Shown: in pieces, positions 8,013 through 15,079 of the stretch
Layout of the letters: the number at the start of each line of letters is the position of its first letter
How positions within the stretch are numbered: the first letter of the stretch is position 1
Source: SVTX01 sp051867975
GTDB taxonomy: Bacteria; Bacillota; Clostridia; Oscillospirales; CAG-272
Assembly (NCBI GenBank): GCA_051867975.1
Contig: JBJDZM010000079.1
Span: 47,674-111,673 of the forward strand
Direction of reading: 5' to 3'
DNA length: 64,000 bases
The notes under the pieces: model-generated
Seen by the model: only the letters and a program-made list of their open reading frames with translations
Database searches by the model: none
Told to the model about the DNA's origin: nothing
Position numbers and translations under genes: made by a program

Positions 8013-8762
8013 TTAGCTCTCGGTTCTGTCGGCACCTTCATGCAAAAAATCCACGATGGAGCCGAAAATAGTAAAAGCAACTTTTTGCCTGTATTCCTCG
8101 GTCGCAAATTTTGCCGCCTCAATGGGGTTTGAGAGAAATCCGCACTCTACGAGAACTGCCGGGCAGGGAGCCTTGTCAAGTAAAAAAATCGCGCTCGTGG
8201 CGGCTTTTATTTTCCTGTTGTTGTCGGGCTGCAGTAGAGCTTTGTTGTTTGCCTGAACCCTTTCTGCAAGCACGATTGAGTCACTGAAATTTTGCGAATA
8301 CCACACCTGAAGTCCCGAGTATTTCGAGTCCTGATATGAGTTCATATGTATGCTGACGAAGATCGCGTTTTCCGAATTTTGCATGACGTTCAGTCTCGCG
8401 GCGTGGTCGAGCTTTTTCTTTCTGCCCTGAAAATCGACGTTTCGGTCATAAAGCAATCTGTCGTCTTCCCGTGTCATTACGGCGTTTATTCCGCTTGCCC
8501 TGAGCATTTCGCAAAGCATCTTGGCAATACTCAAATTGATGTCTTTTTCAACAAGTCCCGAAGCGCTTGATGTCCCTCCGTCCTCGCCGCCGTGACCCGC
8601 ATCTATTATGACCGTCGTGTATTTTGGCGTCTTCACCTCTGCCGCCGCACCGCTATACGGTGCCGGAAGACGGAACGTACCGAGGAAGAAAGCCAGCACG
8701 CAAAGACAGATCGAAGATAATAAAAAGAAAAGAGTAATCTTTAAAAAACATATTTTATTCAT
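8013..8762 (-). CDS. N-acetylmuramoyl-L-alanine amidase (Amidase_3)
   Basis: A 249-residue membrane-anchored or secreted zinc amidase that cleaves the MurNAc-L-Ala bond of peptidoglycan. A hydrophobic N-terminal segment (about residues 7-31) precedes the catalytic domain. Zinc and catalytic motifs are VIIDAGHGGEDGG, the GLVEKDINL glutamate, SIHMNS, and the late VECGFLSN glutamate. The start at 8762 is chosen because the membrane segment begins there; the open frame runs on to 9059, but that would overlap the promoter and start of the divergent glyA. A role in cell separation or spore/cortex processing is possible but unproven. Confidence 0.92.
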   Translation of the reverse strand: MNKICFLKITLFFLLSSICLCVLAFFLGTFRLPAPYSGAAAEVKTPKYTTVIIDAGHGGEDGGTSSASGLVEKDINLSIAKMLCEMLRASGINAVMTREDDRLLYDRNVDFQGRKKKLDHAARLNVMQNSENAIFVSIHMNSYQDSKYSGLQVWYSQNFSDSIVLAERVQANNKALLQPDNNRKIKAATSAIFLLDKAPCPAVLVECGFLSNPIEAAKFATEEYRQKVAFTIFGSIVDFLHEGADRTES

Positions 8763-8921
8763 TTTTGTCCCCGTATCAATATTTACTTGTATATCATATT
8801 CGGTTGAAGTATTTTTAATGTGAGATACTGCCGCTTTTGTGCAAAAAAAGCAACGGTCTGCCAAAAGGGCGATATCTTTCACTGCAATACGAACAAAAAT
8901 GATTAAACGGGTATATTTTGC

Positions 8922-8950
8922 TTGACAAAAAATGCGGTTTGTAGTATAAT
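8922..8950 (+). promoter_or_regulatory. glyA-guaB promoter
   Basis: Consensus TTGACA (8922-8927) and TATAAT (8945-8950), 17 nt apart, lie about 70 nt before glyA. Confidence 0.87.
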
Positions 8951-9024
8951 TGTTCTTAATAAAATTTTCATGGGAATATACGATAAATTCCCGATTTTGA
9001 CACAAAAAGAAAGGAAAAACCGAG

Positions 9025-10263
9025 ATGAATTTTTTTGACGAGCTTGAATATTTCGACAAAGAAGTGCATGATGCCTGTAATCTTGAGCTTGAGCGTCAAC
9101 AGCACAACATTGAGCTTATTGCGTCAGAGAACATCGTGTCGAAAGCGGTGTTGTTGGCGGCAGGAACACCTCTTACGAATAAGTACGCCGAGGGATTTCC
9201 CGGTAAGCGTTACTACGGTGGATGTCAGTGTGTAGATATCGTAGAGAATATCGCGCGCGAACGTGCAAAGAAGCTTTTCGGAGCGGAGCACGCAAACGTC
9301 CAGCCTCACAGTGGCGCTTCTGCGAATCTCGCGGTATTTTTTGCGCTTTTGGAGCCGGGAGACACGGTCATGGGACTCAATCTGGCGCACGGCGGACATC
9401 TCTCGCACGGTTCTCCCGTAAACATCTCGGGAAAATATTTCAATATAGTTCCATACAGCGTTGACGACGAGACTGCCATGCTTGACTACGATGCGATAAG
9501 ACAGACGGCTCTTGAATGTAGACCTAAGATGATAATCGCGGGTGCAAGCGCATATTCAAGAACTATCGATTTTGAAAAGATAGGAGAGATTGCAAAGGAA
9601 GTCGGCGCATATTTTATGGTAGATATGGCGCATATTGCGGGACTTGTAGCCGCAGGACTTCATCCCTCTCCCGTTCCTTACGCTGACGTGGTCACGACCA
9701 CTACGCACAAGACGCTTCGCGGACCTCGCGGCGGAATGATACTTTGCCGTGAAGAGCTTGCGCAGAAGATAGACAAGGCGGTGTTCCCCGGAACACAGGG
9801 CGGACCTCTCATGCACATCATCGCCGCAAAGGCGGTGGCGCTCGGCGAAGCTCTCAAGCCCGAATTTAAGGAATATCAGCAGAATATCGTCAATAACGCA
9901 AAGGTTCTTTGCAATGCACTCAAGGAAGAGGGCTTCAGAATAGTGTCGGGAGACACCGATAATCACCTTATGCTCATTGACCTTCGTCCCTTCGGCGTTA
10001 CAGGCAAGGAGATGGAACGCAGACTTGACGAGGTCCACATCACGGCAAACAAAAACGCAATTCCGAACGACCCCGAGAAGCCGTTTGTAACAAGCGGAAT
10101 CCGAGTCGGAACACCGGCGGTCACGTCACGCGGATTCGGCGAGGAAGAGATGAAGATGATTGCAAAGTGGATGAAGACGGTCGCTACCGACTTTGAGGCA
10201 AATAAGGAGAGAATAAGCGCAGAGGTAATGGCTCTCTGCGAAAAATACCCCATATATAACTGA
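9025..10263 (+). CDS. glyA: Serine hydroxymethyltransferase
   Basis: A 412-residue PLP enzyme interconverting serine and glycine while charging tetrahydrofolate with a one-carbon unit. The PLP lysine lies in VTTTTHKTLRGPRGG (about residues 223-237). NKYAEGFPGKRYYGG and the MVDMAHIAGLVAAG motifs are also present. A strong AAAGGAAAAA precedes the start. It is followed 18 nt later by guaB, which links one-carbon supply to purine synthesis; folD lies elsewhere in the window. Confidence 0.98.
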   Translation: MNFFDELEYFDKEVHDACNLELERQQHNIELIASENIVSKAVLLAAGTPLTNKYAEGFPGKRYYGGCQCVDIVENIARERAKKLFGAEHANVQPHSGASANLAVFFALLEPGDTVMGLNLAHGGHLSHGSPVNISGKYFNIVPYSVDDETAMLDYDAIRQTALECRPKMIIAGASAYSRTIDFEKIGEIAKEVGAYFMVDMAHIAGLVAAGLHPSPVPYADVVTTTTHKTLRGPRGGMILCREELAQKIDKAVFPGTQGGPLMHIIAAKAVALGEALKPEFKEYQQNIVNNAKVLCNALKEEGFRIVSGDTDNHLMLIDLRPFGVTGKEMERRLDEVHITANKNAIPNDPEKPFVTSGIRVGTPAVTSRGFGEEEMKMIAKWMKTVATDFEANKERISAEVMALCEKYPIYN

Positions 10264-10281
10264 TAAAAGGAGATAGAGAGA

Positions 10282-11784
10282 ATGGCAAAGTTTATCAATG
10301 AACCCTCACATACGTTTAACGAGTATCTTCTCATTCCGGGATATTCCTCAAGCGAGTGCATACCTGCAAATGTGAGTCTCAAAACACCTCTTGTAAAGTT
10401 CAAAAAGGGCGAAAAACCTGCGATTACAATGAATATTCCGATGGTTTCGGCTATCATGCAGGCGGTATCAGGCGACAAGCTTGCCGTTGCCTTGGCAACC
10501 GAGGGCGGTGTGTCATTTATTTACGGCTCGCAGTCGATTGAGGATCAGGCTGCAATGGTAAAGAGAGCAAAAGACCACAAGGCAGGATTTGTCACAAGCG
10601 ATTCGAATGTTCGTCCCGATTCGACTCTTGCCGATATCATCGCGCTTAAGGAAAAGACCGGTCACTCGACCGTTGCCGTCACATCGGACGGAACACCCGA
10701 AGGCAAGCTTCTCGGTATTGTGACGGGCAGAGACTACCGCGTCAGCCGTATGTCGACAGACACAAAAGTCGAGACATTTATGACTCCTTTTGATAAGCTC
10801 GTCGTTGCAAAAGAGGGAACGACTCTCAAAGAAGCTAACGACATCATCTGGGACCATAAGCTCAACTCTCTCCCCATAATCGACGACAAGCAGAGACTCC
10901 GCTATTTCGTATTCCGTAAGGACTATACCTCTCATAAAAATAACCCTAACGAGTTGCTTGATGCGGATAAGAGATACGTTGTAGGCGCAGGTATCAACAC
11001 GCGCGACTACGCGGAGAGAATTCCGGCACTTGTTGAGGCAGGCGTTGACGTCGTGTGCATCGACTCATCCGAGGGCTTTTCCGAGTGGCAGCAGAGAACT
11101 ATCGCTTGGGTGAGAGAAAAATACGGCGACAGTGTTAAGATCGGAGCGGGAAACGTCGTTGATGCGGCTGGATTCAGGTTTCTTGCAGATTGCGGTGCCG
11201 ATTTTATCAAGGTCGGTATCGGCGGAGGCTCTATCTGCATTACGCGCGAGACAAAGGGCATCGGCAGAGGTCAGGCAACCGCACTCATAGAGGTCTGCGC
11301 AGAAAGAGACAAATATTTTGAAGAAACAGGCGTTTATGTTCCCGTTTGTTCCGACGGCGGTATCGTTTACGATCACCATATTACGCTTTCGCTCGCAATG
11401 GGCGCTGATTTCGTAATGCTCGGAAGATATTTTGCACGTTTTGACGAGTCTCCTTCCAATAAGGTGAGCATAGGCGGAACGTATTACAAGGAATATTGGG
11501 GCGAAGGCTCGGCACGCGCGAGAAACTGGCAGAGATACGACCTCGGCGGAGATAAGAAGCTTTCTTTTGAGGAAGGCGTTGATTCTTATGTTCCTTACGC
11601 CGGAAGCCTTAAGGATAATGTTGCGATGACGCTTGCAAAGGTAAAATCGACCATGTGCAACTGCGGCGCATTGACTATCCCCGAGCTTCAGGAGAAGGCA
11701 ACGCTGACTCTCGTCTCTGCGACAAGCATAGTCGAGGGCGGAGCGCATGATGTAATCCAGAAGGAAAAGACAACAGTTAAATAA
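10282..11784 (+). CDS. guaB: IMP dehydrogenase
   Basis: A 500-residue enzyme that oxidises IMP to XMP with NAD, the committed step to GMP. The barrel is interrupted by two CBS domains (about residues 95-215). The active-site loop GGGSICITRETKGIG holds the catalytic cysteine. The mobile flap reads YWGEGSARARNWQRYD rather than the more common YRGMGS type, so this is a divergent IMPDH subfamily. AAAGGAG precedes ATG 10282. It is cotranscribed with glyA and ends before a strong terminator. Confidence 0.95.
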   Translation: MAKFINEPSHTFNEYLLIPGYSSSECIPANVSLKTPLVKFKKGEKPAITMNIPMVSAIMQAVSGDKLAVALATEGGVSFIYGSQSIEDQAAMVKRAKDHKAGFVTSDSNVRPDSTLADIIALKEKTGHSTVAVTSDGTPEGKLLGIVTGRDYRVSRMSTDTKVETFMTPFDKLVVAKEGTTLKEANDIIWDHKLNSLPIIDDKQRLRYFVFRKDYTSHKNNPNELLDADKRYVVGAGINTRDYAERIPALVEAGVDVVCIDSSEGFSEWQQRTIAWVREKYGDSVKIGAGNVVDAAGFRFLADCGADFIKVGIGGGSICITRETKGIGRGQATALIEVCAERDKYFEETGVYVPVCSDGGIVYDHHITLSLAMGADFVMLGRYFARFDESPSNKVSIGGTYYKEYWGEGSARARNWQRYDLGGDKKLSFEEGVDSYVPYAGSLKDNVAMTLAKVKSTMCNCGALTIPELQEKATLTLVSATSIVEGGAHDVIQKEKTTVK

Positions 11785-11801
11785 AACACCCGAACAAAAT
11801 G

Positions 11802-11848
11802 AAGGGGCAGAACCAATCGCCGTTAAAAAGCTTTTGACTCTGCCCCTT
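11802..11848 (+). terminator. glyA-guaB terminator, probably bidirectional
   Basis: AAGGGGCAGA (11802-11811) pairs with TCTGCCCCTT (11839-11848) and is followed by TAATAT. It lies between guaB and the convergent ThyX-like gene. Confidence 0.8.
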
Positions 11849-11853
11849 TAATA

Positions 11854-12393
11854 TCAATATTCTTTTATATATTTTTTATTAAGCCCACAGGGATAAAATT
11901 CCGTGCACCGTCCTCCGCGGTATGAACACATGGGTTCAAGCGTTCCGATAAATTCGGGGCAGGCTTCCTCTACAAGTCTCTTTATTTCTTCCATGACTGC
12001 TCTCGTTGCAGGGTCTGCCTGCATGCAAAGACGGCGGCGTGACATGAACATAAGCTCCTGAGCATTTATATACATCATGTGTGAAACAGGTGAGTCCTGC
12101 GGAGCCTTCGTGCGGTCATATTTTTCTTGACGGTCGTTTCTCTGACTCTGTACGAAGTGAGTCACACCGATGAAGTGTCGGCAGAAATGAACCGAGACGT
12201 AGTAGGGAATATTCATTTTTATGCAGAAATTGAGCGTGCGTATCGGGCTATGCTCGCTCAGCAAGAGCTTGTGTCTCCATTCTGCCGTCGGGAGCTTAGT
12301 GCTTGTCTTGCCGACGGTGTTGAGAGTGCATAGCTTTGTGAGCATCCAATCTTCTTCCGATGGGTATTTTAAAAGTTCGACCTTGAAATCCAT
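11854..12393 (-). CDS. ThyX-like (flavin-dependent thymidylate synthase family) protein
   Basis: A 179-residue protein with the ThyX-type arrangement: LLSEHSPIRTLNF, then VHFCRHFIGVTHFVQSQRNDRQ, then a polar C-terminal half ending MCSYRGGRCTEFYPCG. ThyX makes dTMP from dUMP using FAD and methylene-tetrahydrofolate. The canonical RHRxxSxNxxSxRY motif is only partly kept (RHF...SQRND), as in divergent, often phage-like members. Several cysteines cluster near the C-terminus. Catalysis is therefore plausible but not shown. Its own minus-strand promoter is clear. A canonical ThyX or a non-canonical flavoenzyme are the alternatives. Confidence 0.72.
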   Translation of the reverse strand: MDFKVELLKYPSEEDWMLTKLCTLNTVGKTSTKLPTAEWRHKLLLSEHSPIRTLNFCIKMNIPYYVSVHFCRHFIGVTHFVQSQRNDRQEKYDRTKAPQDSPVSHMMYINAQELMFMSRRRLCMQADPATRAVMEEIKRLVEEACPEFIGTLEPMCSYRGGRCTEFYPCGLNKKYIKEY

Positions 12394-12437
12394 TTTTTAT
12401 TCCGCCTTTCGCTTGATTCAACATAAATTCAAATACG

Positions 12438-12466
12438 ATTTTATCACATATTACACGGTAAGTCAA
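12438..12466 (-). promoter_or_regulatory. Promoter of the ThyX-like gene
   Basis: Minus-strand TTGACT (12461-12466) and TAAAAT (12438-12443) are 17 nt apart. The region is divergent with the mntP riboswitch promoter. Confidence 0.75.
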
Positions 12467-12516
12467 TCAGCAAAAATGTAAATTTTTCGTTTTTTCTGCA
12501 GAAATGAAAAAAAGTG

Positions 12517-12545
12517 TTGACAAAATGCGGACAAGGTGGTAGAAT
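12517..12545 (+). promoter_or_regulatory. mntP riboswitch promoter
   Basis: TTGACA (12517-12522) and TAGAAT (12540-12545) are 17 nt apart, directly upstream of the yybP-ykoY element. Confidence 0.82.
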
Positions 12546-12551
12546 AGAGTG

Positions 12552-12649
12552 CGTATGAGGGAGTAGTGACCGTTCGCTTCGGCTTCGGAACAAGTCAACA
12601 TACTGGTCGGAATATGCGACCTGGCTTGTTTTAATTCGCGAGACTCATG
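12552..12649 (+). promoter_or_regulatory. yybP-ykoY manganese riboswitch
   Basis: The leader contains the family blocks GAGGGAGTAG (12557-12566), AAGTCAACATACTGG, GCGACCTGGCTT and CGCGAGACTCATG in order. The closing stem P1 is ATGAG (12555-12559) with CTCAT (12644-12648). Known members bind Mn2+ and turn on manganese export genes. The downstream gene is mntP, the expected target. The 3' half of P1 is shared with a terminator hairpin at 12642-12680, which supports ligand-dependent antitermination. Confidence 0.93.
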
Positions 12650-12680
12650 TGTGGTTTTTGCCGTGCATGGAGTCTTTTTA
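12642..12680 (+). terminator. Riboswitch expression-platform terminator
   Basis: GACTCATG (12642-12649) pairs with CATGGAGTC (12666-12674), with one bulged base, and is followed by TTTTTATTTT. It reuses CTCAT from riboswitch P1, so ligand-stabilised P1 and this terminator are mutually exclusive. Confidence 0.82.
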
Positions 12681-12738
12681 TTTTGTTTTGACTTCGGTAT
12701 GGCGGCATACCGGATTTTTTATAAACAGAGGTAAAAAA

Positions 12739-13320
12739 ATGTTTGACTTTTCTTTTTTCTTTGTAAGCATCTCGCTCGGAATCGGACTTGCCATGGATGC
12801 CTTTTCGGTCTCGCTTGCAAACGGACTTAACGAGCCTTGCATGAAAACTCGCAAAATGTGCGGCGTTGCGGGCATGTTTGCGTTTTTTCAGGGACTTATG
12901 CCGATGCTCGGTTGGGTGTGCGTTCACACGATAGTCGGGTATTTCACGTGGTTTGAGAGGTGCATACCGTGGATAGCCTTGGCGTTGCTCGGATTTATCG
13001 GCGGAAAAATGCTTTATGAGGGAATAAAGAATCGTGACGGCGAGGTCGAATGTGCGAATCTGACCTTTAAAGCACTGATAGTGCAGGGAATTGCAACGTC
13101 AATAGACGCGCTCTCGGTCGGATTTACGATTGCCGAATACGAGTGGTTTGCCGCTCTTGTCTCTGCTGTGATAATTGCGCTTGTGACCTTTATCATATGT
13201 ATGTTCGGACTGCTTATAGGCAAAAAAGTCGGAACGAAGCTCGCAGGAAGAGCGGGAATCTTGGGCGGTGTGATACTCATTTGCATCGGTCTTGAGATAT
13301 TTATCACAAGTTTCCTCTGA
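12739..13320 (+). CDS. mntP: Manganese efflux pump MntP
   Basis: A 193-residue inner-membrane protein of the MntP family (formerly DUF204) with six hydrophobic segments in two related halves. The motifs LAMDAFSVSLANG (first half) and GIATSIDALSVGFTIA (second half) carry the conserved membrane aspartates. ATG 12739 follows AGAGG; an upstream in-frame start at 12649 lies inside the riboswitch/terminator and is rejected. Expression is predicted to rise with excess Mn2+ through the upstream riboswitch. Confidence 0.95.
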   Translation: MFDFSFFFVSISLGIGLAMDAFSVSLANGLNEPCMKTRKMCGVAGMFAFFQGLMPMLGWVCVHTIVGYFTWFERCIPWIALALLGFIGGKMLYEGIKNRDGEVECANLTFKALIVQGIATSIDALSVGFTIAEYEWFAALVSAVIIALVTFIICMFGLLIGKKVGTKLAGRAGILGGVILICIGLEIFITSFL

Positions 13321-13356
13321 TTTTTGATAAAGTTTACAAACTGTTCATAAAAACGC

Positions 13357-13385
13357 TTGACAAACCATATATAATATGGTATAAT
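13357..13385 (+). promoter_or_regulatory. rpsF-ssb-rpsR promoter
   Basis: TTGACA (13357-13362) and TATAAT (13380-13385) are 17 nt apart. The spacer includes a near-palindrome CCATATATAATATGG. Confidence 0.85.
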
Positions 13386-13391
13386 CACATT

Positions 13392-13465
13392 TCGGTACGG
13401 TTTAGATGCAAAACCGTCTCTCTACCGCGTAAAAAAGACAAAGCGCGGTCGAATAAAGTCCATAG
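13392..13465 (+). promoter_or_regulatory. S6:S18 binding leader RNA (probable)
   Basis: Two hairpins precede rpsF: ACGGTTT/AAACCGT, then CTACCGCG ... CGCGGT (13424-13429 with 13444-13449). The second contains the CCG context typical of the S6:S18 autoregulatory element seen upstream of rpsF in many bacteria. The operon encodes both S6 and S18, so feedback on its own mRNA fits. Confidence 0.68.
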
Positions 13466-13478
13466 GGAGGTATAAAAA

Positions 13479-13865
13479 ATGGAAAACGTATTCAATACTT
13501 ATGAAACTCTGTTCATCACCGACGTATCTAACGGTGAGGAGGCAACAGCGGCAACTGTTGAGAAATTCACAAGCTTGATAGGTTCCAACGGCGAGATCAT
13601 TTCGGTAAATAAGTGGGGCAAGCGTCGTCTTGCATATCCCATCAACGATATGCCCGAGGGTTACTACACCGTTGTAACACACAAGTGCGCTCCTGATTTC
13701 CCCGCAGAGCTTGACCGTCTTTTCAATATCGACGAGTCTGTCATGCGTTCCATGACAGTAAAGCTCGAGCATGAGCCCGTAGCAGCACCTGTCGTTGAGG
13801 AGCCTGTTGCAGAAGCAGTTGAAGAGACAGCAGTTGTTGAAGAAGCAACAAACGACGCCGAGTAA
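13479..13865 (+). CDS. rpsF: 30S ribosomal protein S6
   Basis: A 128-residue protein of the 30S platform that pairs with S18. The core (ETLFITDVSNGEEATAATVE, KWGKRRLAYPINDMPEGYYTVV) is standard S6 to about residue 97. A low-complexity acidic tail rich in Glu, Val and Ala (about 100-128) replaces the short tail of most S6 proteins. AGGGAGG precedes the start. It is first in the rpsF-ssb-rpsR operon. Confidence 0.97.
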   Translation: MENVFNTYETLFITDVSNGEEATAATVEKFTSLIGSNGEIISVNKWGKRRLAYPINDMPEGYYTVVTHKCAPDFPAELDRLFNIDESVMRSMTVKLEHEPVAAPVVEEPVAEAVEETAVVEEATNDAE

Positions 13866-13883
13866 TTCGATTGGAGAATAAGC

Positions 13884-14330
13884 ATGGCTAATTTTAACTT
13901 TAACAAGGTCATTCTTGGCGGTAGACTTACGGCAGACCCCGAGCTTAAGCAGACACAGAGCGGCATCGCTGTTGTTTCCTTCAGTATCGCGGTAAACCGC
14001 CGTTATTCCAAGAACGCAACACAGCAGAGCGAGACCGATTTCTTCAACGTAACCGCATGGAGACAGACCGCTGAGTTTGTATCGCGTTACTTCAAGAAGG
14101 GTTCATCGATTTGTGTTGTCGGAACTATTCAGAACAGCACTTGGACTGACCAGCAGAATGTTAAGCATTACAGAACCGACATCGTAGCAGATGAGGTTAT
14201 GTTTGTAGACAGCCGTTCAGAGTCCTCAAACGGAGCAGACGATGCCTTTGCGGCACCTGCGTTTGCGACACCCGTAGGCAATGCGCCTAAGTTTGAGGAG
14301 ATCAAGACCGACGACGATCTTCCTTTCTGA
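13884..14330 (+). CDS. ssb: Single-stranded DNA-binding protein
   Basis: A 148-residue SSB with an N-terminal OB fold (about 1-108: NKVILGGRLTADPELKQT, NRRYSK, FFNVTAWRQTAEFVSRYFKKG). A flexible linker and the acidic interaction tail TDDDLPF follow, through which SSB recruits repair and replication proteins. The place between rpsF and rpsR is the conserved Firmicutes order. Confidence 0.97.
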   Translation: MANFNFNKVILGGRLTADPELKQTQSGIAVVSFSIAVNRRYSKNATQQSETDFFNVTAWRQTAEFVSRYFKKGSSICVVGTIQNSTWTDQQNVKHYRTDIVADEVMFVDSRSESSNGADDAFAAPAFATPVGNAPKFEEIKTDDDLPF

Positions 14331-14374
14331 TAAGGGACGCCGTCAAGAAAATTTAATTTGGAGGATTTCATAAG

Positions 14375-14629
14375 ATGGATAGAACAGAGAACACTCGTCC
14401 TGCACGCCCTGCTATGCGTGCAAAGAGAAAAAAGGTATGTATCTTCTGCGCTGATAAGGTTTCCTTTATCGATTACAAGGATTCTGCAAAGCTTCGCAAG
14501 TTCATCAGCGAGCGCGGCAAAATTCTTCCCAGAAGAGTATCGGGCGCATGTGCAGAACACCAGAGAGAGCTTAACACAGCAATTAAGCGCGCTCGCCAGG
14601 TTGCACTTCTTCCTTACATTACCGACTGA
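14375..14629 (+). CDS. rpsR: 30S ribosomal protein S18
   Basis: An 84-residue S18, partner of S6 on the 30S platform. The RKKVCIFCADK start of the core, DYKDSAKLRKFISERGKILPRRVSGAC and the RQVALLPYI end are conserved. The CxxC pair plus a later Cys (GACAEH) suggests a zinc-binding (C+) S18 form. GGAGG lies upstream of ATG 14375. A clear terminator follows. Confidence 0.97.
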   Translation: MDRTENTRPARPAMRAKRKKVCIFCADKVSFIDYKDSAKLRKFISERGKILPRRVSGACAEHQRELNTAIKRARQVALLPYITD

Positions 14630-14647
14630 TTTAAAGTCAAATAAGAG

Positions 14648-14674
14648 ACCGCCGAGATTTTCGGCGGTTTTTTG
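14648..14674 (+). terminator. rpsF-ssb-rpsR terminator
   Basis: ACCGCCGA pairs with TCGGCGGT around a GATTT loop and runs into TTTTTT. Confidence 0.92.
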
Positions 14675-14787
14675 CGTTCGGGTGAGGTTTTACTCTGATA
14701 AGCTGTATTCTCTCCGTACAGACATATCTTTGCCGAACATAAAAGACTTAAATTTTCTTTTATTTTTTAATAAAAAGAAAAAAACTA

Positions 14788-14816
14788 TTGCAAAGTCGGG
14801 GAAAGTGTGTTAGAAT
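14788..14816 (+). promoter_or_regulatory. Promoter of structured RNA copy 1
   Basis: TTGCAA (14788-14793) and TAGAAT (14811-14816) are 17 nt apart. The predicted start lies at or just before helix A of the RNA, as in copy 2 at the right end of the window. Confidence 0.75.
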
Positions 14817-14820
14817 AATA

Positions 14821-15046
14821 CTGCCAAACAAATTTAATAAGCAAATTATAGGGATTTTTTTCCTTTTTTGACAAGGGAGAATAATACCTTCATTTGTCGT
14901 ACATATCATCTATGTGAATTTGATAAAAACGCAAATTCCGACTGGTGATGTGTACGGAAAAGTCCTTAACATTTGCTTGAAATTTGTTTGGCGACAATTC
15001 GGAGTTTGCGTTTTTTGTGCGCTGACTTCGGTTGGCGCACTTTTTT
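14821..15046 (+). ncRNA. Pseudoknotted structured RNA, copy 1 (unassigned family)
   Basis: A closing helix A pairs 14823-14835 with 14980-14992 (13 bp; GCCAAACAAATTT), extended by AAGCAAAT/ATTTGCTT. Helix B pairs 14928-14941 with 14999-15012 (14 bp, one G-U) and interleaves with A, forming a pseudoknot. A 10-bp UUCG-loop hairpin (15017-15040) and T6 terminate it. The first B strand can instead form a local AATTTG/CAAATT hairpin. The same design with compensatory changes recurs at 63697-63917. A Shine-Dalgarno and a lipoprotein gene follow, so it may be a cis leader, a small RNA, or both. I do not recognise the family. Confidence 0.78.
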
Positions 15047-15079
15047 ATATTTTTTGTTCATTTTATGGAGGAAATGAAA

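Noticed and set aside
8763..9059. Longer amidase reading frame to 9059 on the minus strand
   Set aside because: The extra residues are not family-like, overlap the glyA promoter and start codon, and lie before a clear membrane anchor beginning at 8762.
14358..14813. Open frame overlapping rpsR in another frame
   Set aside because: It overlaps the well-supported rpsR and its terminator and has no family features.
14811..15046. Structured RNA as 6S RNA, SRP RNA or tmRNA
   Set aside because: End-to-end pairing recalls 6S, but the interleaved second helix, two copies near each other, and lack of the 6S bubble, the SRP GGAA loop or a tag reading frame do not fit. A model search is still advised.
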